Shown: positions 45,702 through 56,309 of the stretch, one piece after another
Layout of the letters: every line of letters begins with the position of its first letter
Position numbering within the stretch: the stretch's first letter is position 1
NCBI RefSeq assembly: GCF_902167145.1
Contig: NC_050098.1
Location: forward strand, 116,102,207-116,166,206
DNA: 64,000 nucleotides
Direction: 5' to 3'
From: Zea mays
Lineage: Eukaryota > Streptophyta > Magnoliopsida > Poales > Poaceae
Position numbers and translations under genes: made by a program
The notes under the pieces: generated by a model
Databases searched by the model: none
Told to the model about the DNA's origin: nothing
The model's input: the letters and a program-made list of their open reading frames with translations, nothing else

Positions 45702-48700
45702 TCAAGGTTGGCCAGCAAAGAGTTCAGGGTACTTGGCCATCAGATCATCTTTACGCTCCCAGGTTGCTTCTTCCTCAGAGTGGTGATTCCATCTGACTTT
45801 GCACATTTTGATAGTCTTCCTTCGGGTGACTCTGTCTGCAGTCTCAAGGATTTGCGTTGGCTTCTCTATGTAGGTCAAGTCCTCCTGGACTTCAAGACCT
45901 TCCACTGGCAACTGCTCTTCTGGCACACAGAGACACTTCTTCAACTGAGACACATGAAAGACATCATACACAGCGAACAAGCCTTCTGGCAAACTGAGCT
46001 CATAGGCCACTTCTCCACGCCTTGCGAGAATCTGATACGGACCGACATAGCGGGGCGCTAGCTTTCCTTTGACTCCGAATCTTCTGACTCCTCTGATAGG
46101 CGAAACCTTCAAATAGACGAAGTCACCGACTTTGAAACTTAGCTCTCTCCTTCTTGTGTCTGCATAACTTTGCTGCCTTGATTGCGCTATCTTCAGATTC
46201 TCCCGGACCATCTTGATGTTTTCTTCAGCTTCAAGCAGAATGTCCGGCCCAAACACTTGCTTTTCTCCAGGCTGATTCCATTGCAACGGAGTTCTACAAC
46301 TCCTCCCATAAAGCGCCTGAAATGGTGACATCTTCAAGCTGGCCTGATAACTATTGTTATAGGAGAACTCTGCATAAGGCAACCTCTTGTCCCATCCGGA
46401 CTGATCTTGCAACGCACAGGCTCTCAACATATCTTCAAGGATTTGATTAGTTCTTTCCGTCTGACCGTCTGTCTGCGGATGATAGGCTGAACTGAAATTC
46501 AGATGTGTACCCAAGGCTTCATGCAACTGCTGCCAGAAATGAGAGGTAAACTGTGTTCCTCTGTCTGACACTATCTTCTTTGGCACACCCTGAAGACAAA
46601 CGATCCGAGACATGTACAACTCTGCCAATACTGCACTGCTGTAGTTGGTCTTGACATGTATGAAATGGGCTGACTTGGTCAAGCGGTCCACCACTACCCA
46701 AATGGAATCGTAGCCGGCTCGAGTGCGAGGCAATCCGACTATGAAGTCCATACCGATTTCATCTCATTTCCACTAAGGAATTTGCAATGGTTGCAACAAT
46801 CCAGCTGGCCTCTGATGCTCTACCTTGATCCGTCGACAGCTATCACACATAGCCACATGCTCTGCGATTTCCCTCTTCATTCTGTACCACCAGAATTTCC
46901 TCTTCAGATCTTGATACATCTTCTCACTTCCAGGGTGTATGGAATAAGCTGTATCATGAGCTTCCTTGAGGATCAATTCCCGAATAGACTGGACATTAGG
47001 AACACATAAGCGGTCTTTGAACCATATCACACCTTCTGCATCTTCCCGAAAATCTTTACCTCTGCCATCTAGAATCAGTCGCCGGATTTCACTGATTTTC
47101 TCATCATTCTTCTGTGCTTCTTTGATTTCCTGCTCCAAGGTGGGTTATAACTCAACTGTTACTCCTCGCGTATTGTTCAAAAACCTGAGACTCAACTTGT
47201 CAAACTCTTTGGCCAACTCATAAGGCATCGGATGAGCGACCATCATATTGACCTAACTCTTCCTTCTCAAAGCATCTGCCACTATGTTCGCTTTGCCTGG
47301 ATGGTAATGAATCTCCAATTCATAGTCTTTGATCAACTCTAACCATCTTCGTTGCCTCATATTCAGTTCTGACTGAGTGAATATATATTTCAGATTCTTT
47401 TGGTCTGTGTAAACATCACATTTCTGTCCATACAGATAGTGCCTCCATGTCTTCAGTGCATGAACCACTGCTGCCAACTCTAGGTCATGGATTGGATAAT
47501 TCTTCTCATGAACCTTCAACTGTTAGGACGAGTAAGCCACAACTCTTCCCTCTTGCATCAACACGCATCCCAAACTAGTGTAACAAGCATCGCAATACAC
47601 CGAGAAGGGCTTGTGCACATCAGGCAAGACTAAGACAGGCGTTGTAGTCAACTTCTCTTTCAGCGCTTCGAAGGCTTCTTGGCATTTTGGGGTCCACTTG
47701 AACTCAACCTTGTTGCCTAGCAAAGCTGTCATTGGTTTCGCAATCTTCAAAAACCCTTTAATGAATCACCGATAGTGTCCGTCCATTCCAATGAAGCTCT
47801 TAAGTCCTCGAGCATCTGTTGGCGCTTTCCAGTTCAGAATGTCTGCCACTTTCTTTGGATCCACAACCAATCCTTCTTTGTTGATTATGTGACCCAAGAA
47901 TAGGACTTCATCAATCCAGAATTCACACTTGCTCAACTTTGCATACAGCTGGTGCTCTCGCAATCTCTGCAAAACCATCCTCAAATGACCCGCATGCTCT
48001 TCTTCGCTTTGAGAATATATAAGAATGTCATCAATAAATACCACCACAAACTTGCCAAGATAATCCATGAATACACTATTCATCAGATTCATGAAGAAGG
48101 CTGGTGCATTTGTTAGACCGAAAGACATCACAGTGAACTCATACAACCCATACTTGGTAATGAATGCTGTCTTCGGAATGTCCGAAGGTCGAATCCTGAG
48201 CTGGTGATAACCTGACCTTAGATCTATCTTTGAAAACACGCTAGCTCCTCTCAACTAGTCGAACAGATCTTCTATTCTGGGCAAGGGGTACTTGTTCTTG
48301 ATTGTGACCTCATTCAGAGCTCGATAATCGATGCACATCCTCCTAGTGCCATCTTTCTTCTCCACGAATAGGACAGGGGCGACCCAAGGTGAGGTGCTTG
48401 ACTGGATGTAACCTTTCTCTGACAGCTCATCAATCTGCTTCTAGAGTTCAACCAACTCTGGTCCAGATACTCTGTAAGCTCTCTTAAAGATGGGGGCGGT
48501 TCCAGGAAGAAGCTCTATAGCAAACTCAACTTTTCGCTCAGGTGGCATACCTGGTAGGTCCTTTGGGAACACATCTGGGAACTCAGACACAACCTTGATA
48601 ATCTCTAGTGGATCTGCTTCACTGCTATCAACAGCCATCTGATAACAACTTCCTTTCTTTGGCTCAGGCGGGACTAACTCGGTCACCACTTCCTCTCCTA

Positions 48701-48911
48701 GTGGGGACATCAACTTGATTGTCCTCTTATCACAACTGATAACTGCCTAATACTTATCTAGCCAATTCATCCCTAGGATGACATCTATTCCCTGAGTACC
48801 CATTATTACGAGATTAGCGGGAAACACTATCCCCCTTATTTCCACACTTACATTCAAGCAAATGCTATCGTCTCGAATTCTACCACCGGCTGAGTCAACT
48901 TGAATGGGGGT
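45702..48911 (-). pseudogene. pol of element D: protease C-part, RT, RNase H, integrase and chromodomain
   Basis: Minus strand from 48911: protease end (DVILGMNWLDKY), RT ([57 protein letters not shown] near 48030), RNase H ([36 protein letters not shown]), zinc-binding H2C2 region (MYQDLKRKFWWYRMK, CDSCRRIKVEHQRPAG). Integrase follows: GMDFIVGLPRT, SDRGTQF, DGQTERTNQ with the catalytic D, D and E present. A chromodomain-like tail ends it (TYIEKPTQILETADRV, CKVRWNHHSEEEATWE). The last 349 codons (46751-45702) are open. Stops include TAG at 48255-48257 (FD-LRG), one at 47520, one near 47763, one near 46770, and one near 48750. Confidence 0.92.
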
Positions 48912-48914
48912 TGA

Positions 48915-51900
48915 TGTGGCGGAACTGCCCGAATTATTCCAACTTAAGCGCCTAAGTCCCGCCTTAGAGGCTAGACCACACTTAAATGGGAATAACCCGT
49001 CAATCCCTCGGATCTAGTCCGACACGGCCACTGACAGGATCAAGTACCACAATCTCACTCGATGGTGAGTCACAGAGCAAATACAATAAAGCATAAAACC
49101 ATGCATTAAAGAGTATTCAAATTATTACATCATCATCGGAGTTTTGCAAAAGTAGACATCATTGTTCGAAGTGCAGCGGAATAAAACTAACGGTAAATAA
49201 ACAGAGAGATGGGGAAGCCTGTCCCATCACTCCTCATGCTCCTCCTCAGCCGAGGTAGGGTCCCACTCGACAGTCCAACCCGGTGGCAAGATGGACGACC
49301 AAGTCACTCCAGCAACCATGTCCTCCAGAGAACCTGTAAAATTATGCCACAAGCAAGGCTGAGTATACTAATACTCAGCTAGACTTACCTAGTGTGAGGA
49401 GTCTACTCCTCTACCTCTAGACATGCAGCTGTTTGGCTGTGGGGTTTGGTTGCCAAAAGCACTAGCTGAGTTTCTAAATCAAGTTTTTAACTTTGTCAAA
49501 TTAAGTGTGACTCTCTTAAGACTAAAGATGTACTATCTATTCATACATAGTAGCAAACATTTTTAGCAATCAACATCTTGTATCATCTCATCACAATTCC
49601 ACTTGTTACTCAGTGCAGCAGCATGGATCAAGCAGTCTCATTAGCTGCGAGAAGCAGACGATTCGAATCGAGTTTTTATCCTTGCAAGGTAAACCTAAAC
49701 ACACGACATGGCGAGGCACTCCGTCCCCACACACATCAACCGTCCCCATCGCTTCCCTGGCAACAGAAAGGGGCTCACCGCCTTGGCGTACAATGCCTCA
49801 CTGACCCCGACTGCCGTCGTGCAGTGACCGCACTTGTACCCACCATAACCGGAATGGGAGACCACGTCTCAGGTCGCGTGAGGAGGGCAATCTGCGGGCA
49901 GGTTCACTCAGGTACTAGGCTTACCGATTTACCATATTTCTTGGTATGTGTTTAGTACGTTCAAACGCTTGACACACGGTACCACACCTTAATCCTTATT
50001 CCAAATTTTATCCCGTGGACAACCAATCCCCATGGGTTGTTGTCCACAAACCAGCATCATTATGATAGAAAGTGGATACAACCAATTTCCTGACCTCGCG
50101 CGAGTGCTAGAAAAATCACTCGACTTCTACCGAGGTCCTACTTAATAAAGCAGCTACTCGACCTAGCATACTAGTATTCATCTCAACAGGATTCCTGAGA
50201 TCATGCAACTAGGGTTTCATACAACTCCTACACTTAAGTGCACATTCAATCCTACAATCAATAAGTGTAGTAAAATAGCATAAATAACAGGTTATGCATA
50301 AACCGGGGCTTGCCTTCCAGAGCAGTGACAGGCAGGTCCTCTGGTGTAGGCTCTGGTGCTGGATCGGGGGCTAGCTCCTGAGCAGCTCCTTGCTCCGGCA
50401 CGAGGACGTACTCTCCGTCAGCAAGGTTGCAGTCTATCGAAATGCAATGAACATGTATGTCATGATTATGCAGGATTTAATAACATTATGTTAAGAGAAG
50501 AAAGACTAAGTTAAAGAGTAACTTAGGGTTTCCGGGTCATAGGTGGCTTTTAGTAGTTTATGCTTATCACTTTTAGGTTTAGGTTTTTGTTGAGGATAAA
50601 TATAGGGAATTGGTATTGCCTTTATATACTTCAGTGGACAAGTTATAAAGAGTTTTTTTAGGATGACACTAATTTCCCATTATTCACTTTTCCTTTCTTT
50701 ATTTTCTGCTTATGGTTTCTAGTGTAGGTTTGAACTACGACAGTGGTTTAGTATTTTCCAAAAATTCTGTAAACATTACAGTGGGTTGCCATTTGCTATT
50801 CTAGCTTGTCTTAAGAATTTGAGGCTTAAAATATAAAGGCTATGCTTTAGACAAAAATAACAAGAGTTGTGTAAAAAGGGCCACTTTACACTACATCTCT
50901 TAATTGGGGTGAGCTATGCCCTAAGGGTTATTTTTGTTGGCCTCTAACAGTAATAATAGGCTTCTGTGCTAAAAATCACAGAAGGCTAAGGGATGGTCAT
51001 TTAGTTATGATTTTCTAAAGTTTAAATGCCAAAAAGGCACTTTCTACTACATTGTTATTTGAAAAATATCAAACAGCAGATTTCATATTTTTCTTAAGTT
51101 CTTATTAACAAAACATTAGTTATCCCAAGGGTTGGGGTATTTTCACCTTGGGGTTGTTTTGTAGGGTTTTTCTAAGTTTTCCTTGTTTTATTAAAATAAA
51201 AGGTATCCTACTTATTTTATACTAAAACAGGGTATGATAGATTTTTCCAGTGAACTACATTGAATAAGTACCCTAACAAAAATAGGGGTGCCCTCTGGTT
51301 CATTATTTAAATCACATTTTCTATTTTTCTTAACCTTAAGCATATTGTAAAATAAGTGGTAAAAACTAACTTAATGGGGTGGACAAAGAGGTTTAGCATT
51401 GTTAATTAGGTCAGTAGGTGGACATAAACTTCTCCAAATTTTTCTAACCCTAGCCAAATAGTACAACTATTTTTCTTCCTATTATTGAGCTTTTGGCCAA
51501 AACTATACTTAAATCAGAACCCTAAGGTTTTCTATAGTACATAGGGGTTTTATATTTTTCTTAAGTAGTTTACTTTATTTAGAGTGTGACAAAATTGGTT
51601 TGACCAATTTTAGATGAACTAAATATAAGTTATGGATTTTCAAAGTTTTTGTTCAAATTTAAAATCAGGTTTAATAAGGTTTTCTGAAAAAGCAGTTTGC
51701 ACCGGGGTCCCCAGGGTCTTCCCTAATTAATCTTCGCAGTTCTACCCTTGCGCCACTATTCCTCTGTGTGACTGACAATGCGCAAAACCCCCTGACTTTC
51801 TCTTCCTCTCACCCGCGGTCCCTCCCAGGTGTAAACAGTATCCGCAGAGAAGAAAGGGGCGGCGCGGCTTACCGGCGACGAGAGAAGTCCAGCGAGGGGT

Positions 51901-53277
51901 AGGGTTAGCTCGGGGAGGTTCTGGCGGTCACAACGACGTACGGCTCACCGGCGGGGATGGCCGGAATCGCTCGGTCCACGCGCGCAGGCGGGTGTCCTCA
52001 TCGGCGGCGGGTGTGCCGGCCAAACCACGGCGACCTAGTCCAATCCAACGGCACGGTGAGCTTCCTGGGATGATGTAGAGGCTATCTGTGCATTGAATCG
52101 GAAAATGGCTCAGTGATTTACCCGGTCCACGTGCGCCGGCGGGGGGATGAACTTCGGGGAGCACGGTTTCGCTAATCCGGTGACGCGGGTCCTCGATTCA
52201 AGCTTGAGTAAGCTTCACGGCCCCACCAGGAAGCTATCTGAAGGCTTGGATCGAACGGAGGAGGACAGGAAAGGGGCTGGCCACGGTGGTTGCTCTCGGG
52301 CGGCTCTGGCGGGTCGTGGGGAGGTCGCCGGAGCTAATGGCGGGCTCGGGGAAGTCAGACGTGGTACGGAGGAGGCAACGGGGAAGGCAGCCGAGCACTG
52401 GGACGGGCTTTATAGCCGTGGCGTGGGCGTGGTCACGGGCGGCCGCGGGCGCGCGGGGGTTCGCGCATGGGCGTGCTCTGAGCGCGCCCCCGGGTGTCAG
52501 CCCGCGTCGAACACGTGGGAGCTCGCTTCTGCCATGGTTCAACGGCAGATTTGAGCACCTTAGCGTGTGTATCTTGGCAAAGTCACTGTGTATGGTCTCT
52601 TCCCTGCTCCATATCCTACCTTTTTGCTGTGAGTTCCAAGTCAAGATATGGTCAGGGTAGGGAGATAGAGGGGTGAGAAGTTGGTTGTGTCAGCTAGGTC
52701 CAAGCCGAGACAAAAATGGTGCCAAGTCGTGTCAAACACCCTAGGGTAGGTGTCACCTCTTTCCAGGGCATTCTAGGGTTAATTTGGCGCCACTTTGTCA
52801 ATTGGCTCGAAGTGTTTTGAATTTTGGATTAAGGTGAACATGTGGGATCTTTGTTCAAGGGTTAGTTTTTAGACTTAGGCAAATTCTGAATTTGCTCTTG
52901 TGCTCAACCTTGGGTGAACTTTTTGGGGCTTCTCTGAAATCTTTTTGGGGTTACTTCCTTACTATCATTTGTAGGTTATGAAGTATATTACAACTTTTAC
53001 ATTTGGCCCAAGCCATGATCATAAGGTTTACATGGCCTTTTGATCATTCCTTCATCTAGGGTTCCTATTGCCCAAGAGGGGTTTGCTTTAGGGTTTTGGG
53101 AAATTCCCCCTTAGATGTGCATGACAAGCTAGGGCATGATATCCAAGATGGTTGGCACTTGTTTAGGACCTTGAATTCCAAGTTTGAGATGCTTTACTCA
53201 AACTAACCCACATGTGATAGTAGCTCAAATTGGTGTAGCCCTGGGTGGACACCCTGAGTAACACCTGGGGTGTTACA
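48915..53277 (-). mobile_element. Element J: probable 4.4-kb solo LTR of a chromoviral family
   Basis: Plus strand TGTGGCGGAACTGCC to GGGGTGTTACA, flanked by the perfect TSD GTTGA (48910-48914 and 53278-53282). On the sense (minus) strand it starts TGTAACACCCC. Its internal order resembles a D LTR (primary block with GCGGAA, cysteine/proline-poor spacer, CTCCTGAG-type block near 50380, long AT-rich tract, GC-rich block near 51840-52500). I find no second LTR, primer site or coding domain, so solo LTR is the best reading. It split the protease of D, whose reading resumes exactly across the TSD. Confidence 0.8.
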
Positions 53278-53438
53278 GTTGACATGGTAGTGATTGGAAG
53301 ATTATGTGCTTCTACCCATGATGTAGTTATGAATGAATGCGTTGCTCCAGTATCAAATAACACTTCTGCAATATGGGAGTCGACTGGAAACATACCTACT
53401 ATCATGCCGGGGGTTTCCAGAACTGCTTCAGCCTTCAA
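53278..53438 (-). pseudogene. Protease N-part of element D, cut off by element J
   Basis: Minus strand AEAVLETPGMIVGMFPVDSH, then VLFDTGATHSFITTSWVE with the intact active-site DTG, then NLPITTMST at the J boundary. Beyond J the reading continues (IQVDSAGGRIRDDSICLNVS) at 48909 downward. Confidence 0.88.
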
Positions 53439-54621
53439 GTGGTTCAGTCTCCCATGGTTATAGCGTGGCTGAGAGCGGTTGCCTGCTCCAGGCTACGACA
53501 CATTCTGCTTTGCTGGGGGCATTGGAGCCTGACTGCTGCTGGGCTGCCTTCTTCGGACATTGCATCACCTAATGGCCTTGCTCTCCACAGTGGAAACATG
53601 CTCTGTTTCCACCCTAAACTGGTGCTGCCTGACTGCTCTGGTTGGTTGCTGGGGCGGGAAGACGAGGTGCCTGCTGATTCTGCCTCTAGAACTGGCCTCC
53701 TCCTGACTGATTGTTCTGGCGTTTCTGATGCTGGTGCTGAGGGTACTGCCTTTGGAACTGCTGCTGCTGAGGTGGACGCTGATTCTGCCTGAACTGCTGA
53801 GGTGGATTGCCCGAGAAACGAGGGCGATTGCTGCTTCCAGGCTGAGGTCCACTGATCTTACGCTTGCGATCCTCCATCTCTTTACGCTTCCTCTCTGTCA
53901 TGATTGCTCTGTCAATCAGGTGCTGGAATGTCGGGAAGGTATGATTCATCAGCTGATACTAGAGAGGATCGACCAAGCCTCTCAGGAAACGATACTGTCT
54001 CTTGGCGTCGGTGTTGACATCTTCAGGAGCATAGCAAGGCAATTGCAGAAACCTGTCCCAGTTCTCATTGACAGACATCGACCCTTGCTTGAGTGCCAGG
54101 AACTCCTCCTTCTTCACTGTCATCAGACCTGCAGGAACATGGTACTGATGGAAGCTATCTCTGAATTCTTCCCAGCTGATGGTGTCGGGGTTGGCATGGG
54201 TGGCGAGGTAAGACTCCCACCAATACTGAGCTGCTCCTCTCAACAGACGGGGACCATACAGAACTTTCTCCCTGTCGTCGCATAGGGCGGTGTGCAACTC
54301 CCGCTCCATAGTACACAGCCAATCTTCAGCATCCATGGGGTCAGAAGAGTGAGCAAACACTGGGGGCTGACCTCTCATGAATTCAGCACGCTTGTCCCTG
54401 GGCATCTGAGGCATCTGAGGCTGAGGTGGTGGCTGCTGCTGCTGCTGAATGGCGGCCAGAGTCTAACCAATGACTTGAACTGCCCGAGTCTGCATTAGGA
54501 ACATCTGCTCGATGGACATCGGGGGTGGGGGTGGCAGCTACTGTTGCTGGGGTGCCTCATCCTGCGGTGCTGCCTGCTCTTGCTGAGCACGCCTTCCTCC
54601 TCTGCGCCTGTTTTCTGACAT
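53439..54621 (-). pseudogene. gag of element D, with repeated TAG stops
   Basis: Start ATG 54621 (MSENRRRGGRRAQQEQAAPQ). The capsid region has PPVFAHSSDPMDAEDWLCTM, LRGAAQYWWESYLATHANPD, TISWEEFRDSFHQYHVPAGL, LKQGSMSVNENWDRFLQLPC and RFLRGLVDPL. A basic Q-rich linker follows (RQNQRPPQQQQFQRQYPQHQ), then a zinc knuckle ACFHCGEQGH broken before VMQCP. TAG stops fall at 54538-54540, 54463-54465, 53959-53961 and 53570-53572; at least the first three sit where Gln is usual in this family (CAG to TAG). Protease follows on the same strand. Confidence 0.9.
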
Positions 54622-55027
54622 CTTCAGAATGCAACCACACATCAGAACTGATCTTGCAAATCTTGCAGCATAAGAAAAGAGTATAGAATCTTCCACAACA
54701 CTGAACAGATGAACATCTTCACTGATCTCCAACACAGACCAACACAGCTTCTCAGATAAAGAGGAAAGTAGAATAAAAAGGCTTCCCAACTAGATAACTA
54801 ACTTCATTAACATATAACAGGTAAACCAAAATGCAGGGGATACCCACACTCTGGTGACAGTCATTACAAAGATCCAAATCCAACATAGTTCATCATGACA
54901 AACATAAATGCACAGGATAAGCAAACTACCCTGTCTAACTAAGACTAACTAAAAGCAAGACTAGCGTTAAGACTATGGCTTCTATGTATATATTTTTGTA
55001 TTAATTACAAGATCCGACTTTGACGAT
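54622..55027 (-). other. Spacer between pre-gag ORF and gag of element D
   Basis: About 400 bp with no coding signal. Element E has the equivalent spacer at 7893-8216. Confidence 0.5.
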
Positions 55028-56047
55028 CTATGGTTCTATATTTATCTTGGTCCTACAGTCGGGGTTGCCATAGGACTGGTGTCCACGCCGAGGTGAGCGA
55101 TACGGGTGCTGAGTCCCGACAGGAGCGGGGGAGCCATCCTCCAGGTGACGATGCTCCGCGCGCTCAGCCCGCAGCTGGGCGATCTCAGCATGAGCCCTAC
55201 TCAGCTCGTCTAGTGCATGGTCCAGCTCCGTGTTTAGCACGGCGGCTAGGTTGACTGTGCTGCTCAACCTAGGATTGTCCTCGCCAATAGGTGAGACAAT
55301 CACGCCTCCTGTGCTGCCAGATGGACGACGGGGGTAATACTTCAGGTTGAGACCGTCGGCTACCCCGCCGAGCACTAAGCAGTAGTGCGAAAGTGCACGC
55401 CGTGTGGCATCTTGCATGGCCGCCTCAGCTGAGTCCCGCTCAGATATGGAATAGTGCTCTGAGCAGATCTCCGCACCCCGGAGACTGTTCTCCGGACGGC
55501 GCACCAAGCAGGTCGCATCCCAGCGATCCGGGTAAACCCCGCGACTGTGCTGGAAGACCACACAGCGATACTCGATGGACCAGGTAGGCCCGTCAAGTGC
55601 CCGACGTAGCAGGGTGTCGAGCGCATCGTGGAAGTGACACCCGCGAGCAGCGTCACGAGTGATGGGTCGGGCAACCCATCCTTCCAACTCCTGCTCCTCA
55701 GAAAGGTCGATGTCGTGGCTTGAGCTGCTGTCGCCACCTCCGTCATCTGGGTCTCCTCCACCAGCTACTCCAGGGGCTGGGGCACTCAGTGGTGGTGCAG
55801 GGGGCGCCTCCAGCGGGAGCACAGGGGAACAGCTCCTCACAGACTCTATCTCCTGCTGAAGTGAGAAAGAAGAGCCCTGCTGCTCCTGCTCCTGTCGTCG
55901 ACGCTCCTGCTCCTCGTGCAGGCAGTGGTGCAGCCTCTCCAAGTGGCTGGACTGACCGGTCACTGGACGGTGAAGCGGACGCTCCACGAGACGGGAGGGT
56001 AAGAAGGGGATGACAGACTTCCGTGCAGTGTGTCTAAGACGAGCCAT
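55028..56047 (-). CDS. Intact pre-gag ORF of element D, 339 residues, function unknown
   Basis: ATG 56047 (MARLRHTARKSVIPFLPSRL), open to 55028. It lies between the primer site and gag on the sense strand. From the N-terminus: a basic region, an E/Q/R-rich helix (HEEQERRRQEQEQQG, about 45-60), P/A-rich linker, acidic DPDDGGGDSSSSHDIDLSEE (about 98-118), a conserved central block (WSIEYRCVVFQHSRGVYPDR, then ATCLVRRPEN, RRALSHYCLVLGG, about 155-235) and a C-terminal coiled coil (LNTELDHALDELSRAHAEIA, about 275-300). The pre-gag ORF of E has the same order. No enzyme motif is seen. It is the only full-length frame left in D, while gag and pol carry several stops. Extra ORFs before gag are uncommon in chromoviruses. 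Confidence 0.7.
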   Translation of the reverse strand: MARLRHTARKSVIPFLPSRLVERPLHRPVTGQSSHLERLHHCLHEEQERRRQEQEQQGSSFSLQQEIESVRSCSPVLPLEAPPAPPLSAPAPGVAGGGDPDDGGGDSSSSHDIDLSEEQELEGWVARPITRDAARGCHFHDALDTLLRRALDGPTWSIEYRCVVFQHSRGVYPDRWDATCLVRRPENSLRGAEICSEHYSISERDSAEAAMQDATRRALSHYCLVLGGVADGLNLKYYPRRPSGSTGGVIVSPIGEDNPRLSSTVNLAAVLNTELDHALDELSRAHAEIAQLRAERAEHRHLEDGSPAPVGTQHPYRSPRRGHQSYGNPDCRTKINIEP

Positions 56048-56291
56048 CTACAAAAGACACCGCAAGCATAAGAGCGAGCACAGAACTAATATGACCAGCA
56101 AATAATAAACCATAAATAAAATGAGAAATTAGAGTAAACAAAAGATTTTTAGCAAGGTATAATATATAGTAGAACATAGGTTTGGTCGATATGACCAACT
56201 TTTGAAGGGATATCAAAGTCAAGGCAGGAATAGGGGTCTATAATCCTTAGAACGACCATTCTACTCTAGGTTAGCGGTCCTACAGTCAGCA

Positions 56292-56305
56292 TGGCTCTGA
56301 TACCA
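56292..56305 (-). other. Primer binding site of element D
   Basis: Plus strand TGGCTCTGATACCA, identical to the 3' end of plant initiator Met tRNA including CCA. The sense strand therefore reads TGGTATCAGAGCCA, starting four bases from the LTR. Confidence 0.9.
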
Positions 56306-56309
56306 CCTA

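Noticed and set aside
52147..52660. Possible host gene in the GC-rich end of J
   Set aside because: The frames overlap on both strands, lack domains and lie within a TSD-bounded LTR; this block parallels the GC-rich block of D LTRs.
56292..56305. Possible tRNA-Met gene fragment
   Set aside because: Only the 3'-terminal 14 bases of the tRNA are present, including CCA, at the place expected for a primer binding site.
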